A stretch of 64,000 bases of DNA, taken from positions 23,663,553 through 23,727,552 of the forward strand of contig CM036199.1 in NCBI GenBank assembly GCA_020631735.1, written 5' to 3'. The DNA is from Saccharum officinarum (Eukaryota > Streptophyta > Magnoliopsida > Poales > Poaceae). Both the position numbers and the translations under genes were made by a program. Every line of letters starts with the position of its first letter. Positions within the stretch are counted from its first letter, which is position 1. The notes below the pieces were generated by a model. The model saw only the letters and a list, made by a program, of their open reading frames with translations. It was not told the DNA's origin and searched no databases. Positions 56,149 to 64,000 of the stretch are shown piece by piece.

Positions 56149-59100
56149 TGTAACACCCCGGGTGTTATAGTGCTAATTAATCTGCCATGTCATCATAATG
56201 CATTGCAAAGCATCCCTGTTAGGTTAACTTTGTTATGCATCAACTAAAACAAGTTTACTTATCTAGGTTGAATGTGTTTCTCAGTGGTGTGCTCCGAACC
56301 CGAAAACCCTAATTTTTAATACCACCGCAAATGCTTAGTCCATGCCCTGCGTAATTTGAGGTGTGCGACTGTGTTGCACACTAGTGTCAAGTGTAGGGTA
56401 TGAGCTCAAGTACAACCTCTAAAATGAAACTCCAAATTTGAGTTTGAATTGGAGTCCCAAAACTTGTCACGAGTTTTCCGATTCGAATTCGAATTCAAAA
56501 TTGGGGAAAAATGTAAAAGAATTTTAAAAGCTAATTGGTCAACCAAGAGTGGCATTTGGTCAACCATGTCATGTTGGTCCAAATGATGCCCTTGGGTGAG
56601 GTTTTGATCACTAAGTAATCACAAATCAAAGTAGCAACAAATTCCAATTTAAAATTCCTCCGAAAACCCTAAATTTCAAAACCCTGTTTTACCCCTTTTG
56701 AAATAATTCAAAATCTAAGCAAAATTTGGGAAAAAGTTCAAAACCAAGTTTGTAGAACTTTTCAAGGGCTACAACTTTGGTGTTTTGAGTTTTCAAAGTT
56801 TTAGTGTAAAATGTGGAGCAATTTTGAAAATAAACAAATTTCAGATTTGATTCATTTTTTATCCCCAAACTAAGATTTCAAAATGGAGGCAGAATTTGAA
56901 AAAGTTTTGAACAGCAAAGTTGTAGGTCTGGTCGAGATGTACAACTTTGATGTTTGGAGATTTTGAAGTTTCAATATAAAATCAAAAGTAATTTCTAAAT
57001 TACCAAATCTAAAAATTTGTCCCCTTTTGAATTTAAACTCAAATTTCAAAATCCAGTGTGAATTTGAAAAAGTGTTCAATACAAAACTTGTAGAGCTTGA
57101 AATTCTGAAGATTTCATAGATTGGAAGTTTTTCAAGTTGTTACATGAATTTGAGAGTAATTTTAGAAAACAGTTTGAAAATTCAAAATTTGGGGGGTGCT
57201 ACAGTGTCGCGCCAATCACCGACGGCCACCGGCCGGCATGGGCGCCGGCGAGACGCCGGACGGCTTCGGCCAGCTTCCAGGCGCGCCCAGGATCGCCAGC
57301 GCGACGACGCGAGCAGTGCAGCTCTGTAGCCGCGACCGTCGTCTATAAATACTTCGAGGTCACAGTGACGATTTTCGTTTTCCCCGTTTTCGCCACCGCC
57401 GCCACCGCAGCTCCGCCGCTCGCCGCAGCCGTCGTCAAGCCATCTTCGGCCACGCCAACCGCACCCTTAGCTCCGCCTCGGCCTCACGCACCTCGTGGAC
57501 CACCGGAGTTCACCGTTTTCGCACCCAAACCTCCGCACCGCCTGTTCCCGTGCTTGCCTCCGGCGACCGACCGCCATCGCCGCCCCCACGTTGCCAGGCC
57601 ACTCCAATCCCTCCCAGCCGCCAGCAAGAGCACCAACGTGATCACTGTGAGCCACCGATCCTTTCTACGCCTTTAATTTGATCGTTCCGTTCTTGGAGGC
57701 GTGTTTTAGCGGCTCACCGTCGGCCACGGTCCGCCACCGTCGTCGGTGAAGGGTCACCGGAGCTCGAGACGCGTTGTAGACCAGTGCCAGGGACTCAGGA
57801 GAAGGTGTGGGGCGTTGTGGTAGGGTCAGTTTGTCGACCGAAGCTTCGGTCACCGGCCGGCCACCGCAGGAGAGCGAGCGAGCACGCGGGAGCGAGCGAG
57901 AGGGCGGGAGGAGGAAGATGACAGGCGGGGCCGGCTTGTCAGCGAGCGCAGAGGGAGAAAGAGCGCGCGCGGGTGAGCGAGCGGGCTGGGCCGCTTGCTG
58001 GGCCGCGTTGCCGAGCGCGCGTGCGGGCGCGGGCGCGCGCGAGCGGCCGACCAGCTGGGCCGGACCGCGGGAGAAAAAGGAGAATCGGCCCGATTTCGTT
58101 TTTGTTTTTCTTTTTCAAATAAATGAATAGTTTAGTTATTTATTTATTTCATTAAAAATTGTGTAGAGTTCCAAAATTCATGAAAATTTTTGTGTAGGCT
58201 TCTCAATGTATAAACTATCTAGGAAAAATGTTAAATGCTGAAATTGAGTACTTTGTGCAGTAGAATTAATTAGTTCTAATAAAGATTAAATGCAACTTCC
58301 ATGAATTTTAATAATTAATTTATTAATCCAAAAATGATGAAATTTATTATGACACTGTTATAAATCATTCTTAATCCATAGAAAAAGTTTGAGCTTGATT
58401 AGGTAAAATTTGATTAACTTCTAATTATGTCCTAATTATTTAAATAATAAATAAATGTTAATTTAAGAACTTTAAGTGTTGTGTGCCTTTTTGATTGAGT
58501 GATGTCCTTAGGTCACTACCCTTTTGTGATCTTTGGCACCTTAATTCCATGTTTGAGCTCGTTAGTAACTTGTTTAGGTTAAAGCTGGTATCGCTGGAAT
58601 CGTCGCTACTAGTTAGTAGGTGTTCTGTTTGCGACTGTACCGTGAAGGGAAGTTGTACTCCAGTCGTAACTCGTAGCATGTTATCATCAAGCATCATGTT
58701 TATCATCGAGCATCATGTTAAAGCATGTTATGTGTTCGTGTAGTCTCCGCTTTCGAAGAAGTCGAAGCCGTCGAGCCAGTTTCCGGAGAAGAGCGATCGT
58801 CGGTGGGTTTCGGACCTGACGTTGGAGTTCTCGGTCTGAGTCAGTCGTCGTGTCCGAGCAAGGCAAGCCCGGTGCATTTAAACCCTACCTTGAATTTTAC
58901 AAATGTTTTATTATTTATAATATGGTTTACTGCATTAAGTAATTAGGAGTTGAGTGATAACCCAATTGCTGCATTATCATCCTTGATTATTGTGATATCA
59001 ACCTTGATACCTGTTTTACGGAAAATGCGTAGTATGCTTCGCTATGCTTAGAAGTTAAGCTTTTAAATGCAATGTTTATATAGCCATGACGGCATATTGA

Positions 59101-60225
59101 ATGAATATTGAAATATGAGAATGAACTTGAAAGATCGGGCGGGTGGTTTGGCCACTGCTAACATGCATTGGGAAAGGAGTCTCAATGTAGTGTTTTCGCC
59201 TTGTCAGTTAAGGTCCGTTCGTTGTAAGCCTGTTGTGTTCAAGACTTTGCAACTAGCCTCATGCCTTGGGTAAGCCCAAAATGTTGGTGATTCCATTACG
59301 AGAACGTCTAACCTCGCACTGGGAGTGGAGAGATGGCGAGAGTAGCGTGTACCTCGGGGCTAGAATTTGGTCGGGTTCGAGAGTACTGTACTCTCGGGTG
59401 GCGATGGACACGTTCTGGTTTTGGGAGATCTAAATGAGGGTTGATATATGCAAGATTCGGTTCTACTATGTCGTGAAGTTAGAGATCCCAGCTGGGTATA
59501 ATCGGTTCGAATCGTCGTTGCTCCTCGGTTATGGAGACTTGATCACTGACTTGCATCGTAGTTAAGAACTGGAATAAAAGAAAGAATGAGAAGGTTTTGA
59601 TGATAATTACTTTGATCTAGATTAGGATCACCTAGAATTGGTTAAAACATCAATGGTAAAAGTAAAATATTGAAGATAAGGATTACTTTAGTAAGCTTTT
59701 CTGCAAAAGGAAATCTTGATTCTAGAATACCCGTACCTTGATTCCTAAAGCTAGCATGCCTTGGAGTCTTTGTCTTAGTCGGGTAAGTCTTGTTGAGTAC
59801 CTCAAGTACTCAGGGTTGTTAACCCTTGTTGCAGGTGCGGTTCATGAACAAGTCTGCTTCGAGCCTTGTTGCATGACGTCGTGGTTGAAGAAAGCGACGA
59901 CGAGTAGACTGTGTGGCCTTTGGGCAAGGCATCTCGCTTGTGTGTTGTAATAAAGTTAATACCGATACTTCTCTACTACTGGTTTGTAATATGTTACATA
60001 AGGTTTGAAGTTTGAAACTGGTTTGTAAACTATATTATTGTAAGACTTCCGCTACGTTACTCTGTTGAATTTTTGAATAAACTGTTGTAATATTGCAATA
60101 CTCCTGTGATTGGATCCTGTTCGAAGGAAAGCAGGCCTTTTAAGTTATGGTGAACATAAGTACGGCCATCAGAGGTCATTATGGCAATGACGGGTACTTG
60201 TGGGCCATATAATTAGGAGGTTCTT
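56149..60225 (+). repeat. LTR 2 (shared middle LTR, about 4.1 kb)
   Basis: Starts TGTAACACC and matches LTR 1 to its last few bases, where the assembly gap begins. It carries a 584-bp stretch (58137-58720) absent from LTR 1. From about 58830 to the gap it differs from LTR 1 by many single-base losses in homopolymers. Confidence 0.92.
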
Positions 60226-60325
60226 NNNNNNNNNNNNNNNNNNNNNNNNNNNNNNNNNNNNNNNNNNNNNNNNNNNNNNNNNNNNNNNNNNNNNNNNNNN
60301 NNNNNNNNNNNNNNNNNNNNNNNNN
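60226..60325. other. Assembly gap (100 N)
   Basis: Exactly 100 N, the usual placeholder for a gap of unknown size. By comparison with the first element it replaces the sequence corresponding to about 50427-52493, i.e. roughly 2.1 kb holding the LTR end, primer site, extra ORF and most of gag. Confidence 0.97.
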
Positions 60326-63300
60326 GTATCCAAGGCAGTACAATCCCAGTTATCTAGAGCTCCCGTACCGCACAGCAACAACCTCAAGAGCAAGAATAAT
60401 AACCTGAATGTTCAGAAGGGTAAGGGTGAGAAGAAGAAGACCGGACGTGTGGTTCTACACTCAAGCAAGTGTAATCCAGAGGGAGAACCTGTTATGATGG
60501 GTATGTTCCCTTGCTAATCATCCAGCAGTACTGTTATTTGATTCAGGTGCATCGCATACATTCATAAATCGCACCTTTGTTGTTAAGCATGACATTCCAA
60601 TTATGGAACACAAGAAGATTTCTTTATCCAGTCGCCCGGGGACGACTGTGTACTAAGGAGATGGTACGTGACGTACCTATAGAGTTAGGTGGGCATATAT
60701 TTCCTACCTCAATGATAATATTACAGAAACAGGATATAGATGTAATCCTGGGTATGAATTGGATGTACCAAAGAGGAGCCCTTATAGATGCACTGCATAG
60801 AACTATAAGGTTGAACCTGCCAGATAATAAATCTCATCTTCTTATCCAACTTCCTATCCAAAGAGAACAGTTGAAGGATATGTGCAACTTCAGTACAGGA
60901 GATTTGTGATATACCGGTAGTCTGTGAATTTCCAGATGTGTTCCAGATGATCTACCAAGTCTGCCACCAGACAGAGATGTAGAATTTGTGATTGAGTTAA
61001 AACCGGGTACTGCCCCAATATCCCGGAGAGCTTACAGAATGCCACCCAATGAATTGGCAGAACTTAAGGATCAATTACAAGAGTTACGTGACAAAGGTTT
61101 ATCAGACCCAGTTCCTCACCATGGGGATGTCCAGCTCTTTTTGTCAAGAAGAAAGATCAGACTTTAAGGATGTGTGTTGACTATCGACCGCTGAATGAAG
61201 TAACCATTAAGAATAAATATCCGTTGCCTCGCATTGATCTACTCTTTGATCAGCTTGGGGGCAAAGGTATTTTTAAAGATCGATCTTCGGTCAGGGTACC
61301 ATCAAATCAAGATTCGACCTGAAGATATCCCAAAGACTGCATTCACTATCAGATATGGACTGTATGAGTACCTAGTTATGTCTTTTGGTCTCACCAATGC
61401 ACCGGCACATTTCATGTATCTGATGAACTCAGTTTTCATGCCGGAGCTTGACAAATTTGTGGTTGTGTTTATTGATGATATTCTGGTATACTCCAAAAGT
61501 GAAGAAGAGCATGTTGAGCATCTCAGAGTTGTTCTGACTCGTCTGAGAGATCACCAACTGTATGCCAAGTTCAGTAAATGTGAGTTTTGGTTAAGAGAAG
61601 TGCAATTCTTAGGACATGTGTTGTCAGCCGAAGGAGTAGCAGTAGATCCTGGCAAGGTGGAAGATATTCTGAATTGGAAATCACCAATCTCAGTTCATGA
61701 AGTCCGAAGTTTTCTGGGAATGGCGGGTTATTACCGTCGATTCATACCTGACTTTTCAAAGGTAGCCAAGCCAATCACAGAGTTGTTGAAGAATCAAACT
61801 AAGTTCATATGGTCTCCAGAATGTGAGAAAGCTTTTAGAATTTAAAGAAGTCATTGACAACTGCTCCAGTTTTGGCACAACCAGATATAGAAAAGCCATT
61901 TGATGTTTACTGTGATGCCTTGGGTATTGGCCTTGGTTGTGTATTGATGCAAGAAGACAGAGTCATTGCTTATGCCTCGAGACAGTTGAAGCGTCATGAA
62001 GAACATTATCCGACACATGATCTTGAACTAGCAGCTGTGGTTCATGCATTGAAAATTTGGCGTCATTACTTGTTAGGTAATACTTGCCACATGTATACAG
62101 ATCACAAGAGCTTAAAGTATATCTTTACTTAGTTAGAGTTGAATATGAGGCAAAGAAGGTGGCTTGAGTTAATAAAGGACTATGATTTAGAAGTGCACTA
62201 TCACCCTGGAAAAGCAAATGTTGTTGCTGATGCACTCAGTAGAAAGAATCATTGCAATTGCATTACTATAAAGCCAATGGATTACAGTTTATGTTATGAA
62301 TTAGAAAAGCTGAATATTGAAATAGTTCAACAAGGTCAGTTGACTAATGTCACAGTAGAATCAACAATCAAAGATCAGATTGTGTCTGCTCAGAGAAAGA
62401 ATTCCGGAGTAGCTCACATCAAAGAAAAAGTTAGAACGGGTCAACAGACAGATTTCAGTATTGATGATGCAGATGTGTTGTGGTTTAAGAACCGGTTAGT
62501 GGTTCCAAAGGTTCCAGAGTTACGTCAGCTCATTCTTGATGAAGCACATAGCACAAGGTTTCTATTCATCCAGGAAGTAATAAGATGTATCAAGATTTGA
62601 AACAGAAATTCTGGTGGACCAAAATGAAAATTGAGATTGCCAAGTATGTGGCCAGATGTGACACTTGTTGTAAGGTGAAGGCAGTACACCTGAAGTCGGC
62701 AGGAATGTTACAACCCTTGCCCATTCCATCCTGGAAATGAGAAGATATCAGTATGGATTTCATTACTGGGTTACCCAAGACCTCAAGAGGCTTTGATTCA
62801 ATTTGGGTCATTGTGGACCGACTGACAAAGTTATCTCATTTTATTCCAGTTAAGGTGGACTATTCTGCTATAACTTATGCAAGAATTTATATTGCACGAA
62901 TCCTGAGTCTTCATGGGGTACCAAAGACCATTGTATCAGATAGAGGTACTCAGTTTGTTAACAAATTTTGGAGACACCTACATGAGTCCCTGGGTACAAA
63001 ACTTTTGCATAGTACCGCTTATCATCCACAAACAAGTGGTCAGACTGAAAGGGTCAATCAAATTCTAGAAGACATGTTAAGGTCATGTGCACTTAATTAT
63101 TCAGACACTTGGGACGAGTGGTTACCTTTAGCAGAATTCTCCTATAATAATAGTTATCAAGAGAGTATCAAAATGGCACCGTTTGAGGCATTGTATGGCC
63201 GTAGGTGCAGAACTCCATTGAATTGGTCAGAACCGGGAGAAAGATGGTTTTTCGGTGTTGATCTTGTGAAACAAACAGAAAAAAAGTTAGGCAGATCCAG

Positions 63301-63787
63301 AATAATTTGAAAGTGGCTCAGTCCAGGCAAAAGAGTTATGCTGATGAAAGGCGTAGACCTTTGGTATTTCAAGTAGGGGATTATGTTTATCTAAAAGTAT
63401 CACCCATGAAAGGAGTTAGCAGATTTGGAGTCAAAGGCAAACTCGCACCACGTTATATTGGTCCTTTTCAAATCATTCAACAATGTGGAAAGGTGGCATA
63501 TAAGTTAAAGCTGCCTGAACAACTGTCAGCCGTGCACAATGTATTTCATGTATCACAAATGAAGAAGTGTCTACAAGTACATGATCAAGTGGTTGATGTT
63601 GAGGGAGTTGAACTTGAACCGGATTTGACATATTCTGAACATCCTGTCAGAGTTTTGGATCAAAAAGATCGTGTTACCCGAAGTAGAACAACTAAATGAT
63701 ACAGAATACAGTGGAATCAACATTCAGAAGAGGAAGCCACCTGGGAAATGGAGGATTATCTGTTAGAGAATTTCCCGGAGTTCTTTG
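60326..63787 (+). pseudogene. Second Tekay-like internal region: gag end and pol, multiply broken
   Basis: Collinear with 52494-55976. 60326-61260 has many 1-nt indels. 61234-61845 (RT), 61854-62132 and 62139-62600 (RNase H) and 62753-63310 plus 63307-63699 (integrase) are open pieces. Stops relative to copy 1 are TAG at 62130, TGA in the tryptophan codon near 62739 and TGA near 63697. The frameshift near 62560 is the same as in copy 1. RT motif FIDDILVYS and integrase core motifs remain readable. Confidence 0.9.
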
Positions 63788-63970
63788 CTTCTATCTAGGT
63801 TGCAATTTCCTCTTTAAACTGTAACCTATCCTTTTAAAATCTTTGTAATGCAGAAAACCCCTACCTATTTTGTAGACAAGTCTTGGACGTGTTTGCTTGA
63901 CACGTTTCCTTTTCTATTACTTAACTCAAGGCTTTAAATCTCGGGACGAGATTTCTTTAAGGGGAAGGGC

Positions 63971-64000
63971 TATAACACCCCGGGTGTTATAGTGCTAATT
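63971..64000 (+). repeat. Start of LTR 3, cut by the window end
   Basis: TATAACACCCCGGGTGTTAT follows the purine tract. The terminal TG has become TA, a G-to-A change that would impair integrase recognition. Confidence 0.85.

Larger units (their letters stand above)
46928..64000 (+). mobile_element. Tekay/Del-like Ty3/gypsy retrotransposon array, LTR-internal-LTR-internal-LTR, truncated by the window end
   Basis: Three LTR starts (46928, 56149, 63971) separate two internal regions with gag-pol. Each internal region ends with the same purine tract AAGGGGAAGGGC before the next LTR. The very long LTRs, gag with a CCHC knuckle, RT-RH before INT and a C-terminal chromodomain-like segment point to the Tekay/Del chromovirus clade. 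The left flank is WAK coding sequence; the right flank and the TSD partner of TTTTG (46923-46927) are not in the window. Confidence 0.9.

Overview
The window is nuclear DNA from a grass, most likely a panicoid or Andropogoneae-type C4 relative. The evidence is GT-AG-spliced plant genes, GC-rich grass-style first exons, a PEP-carboxylase-kinase-type gene, many Stowaway, Tourist/PIF and hAT-like MITEs, and large LTR and LINE retrotransposons. The species is inferred from general character, not from any search.

Layout. 1-1621 (minus): 5' part of a ROOT UV-B SENSITIVE (DUF647) family gene that runs off the left edge. 1.6-6.7 kb: intergenic, with MITEs, an LTR-like remnant and a degenerate TGTTGCAAGTG-rich repeat. 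6723-14751 (plus): a ten-exon family-8 glycosyltransferase gene (PGSIP6/IPUT1-like, 538 codons). Its exon 4 and flanking introns are present twice, with an RTE-type LINE fragment between the copies. 14.8-19.5 kb: intergenic MITEs, a 5'-truncated LINE with target-site duplication (TSD) and nested Stowaway elements. 19570-20630 (plus): a two-exon PEP carboxylase kinase gene (295 aa). 20.6-28.7 kb: a MITE-rich stretch with no convincing gene, including a Ping-like Tourist element with perfect ends and TTA TSD.

The right half is a nest of retrotransposons. 28705-34353 is a Ty3/gypsy chromovirus with short LTRs and a CAGAT TSD. 34673-37068 is a 5'-truncated L1-type LINE carrying a Stowaway MITE and a hAT-like element. 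37559-46927 (minus) is a wall-associated kinase (WAK) gene broken twice: a 6.9-kb near-full-length LINE of the same family sits in its kinase exon (12-bp TSD), and its 5' end is cut off by a Tekay/Del-like Ty3/gypsy retrotransposon. From 46928 to the window end that element is arranged LTR - internal - LTR - internal - LTR, with a 100-N assembly gap in the second internal region. Upstream of gag it carries an extra reading frame for a coiled-coil protein with an acidic tail.

The two apparently functional complete genes are the glycosyltransferase (sphingolipid/cell-wall type sugar transfer in the Golgi) and the PEPC kinase (phosphorylation of PEP carboxylase). The WAK is a pseudogene in this assembly. 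I see no new defence or metabolic system. The most unusual items are the duplicated out-of-phase exon 4 of the glycosyltransferase gene, the extra coiled-coil ORF in the Tekay-like element, and the tandem element whose sequence near the gap looks unpolished.
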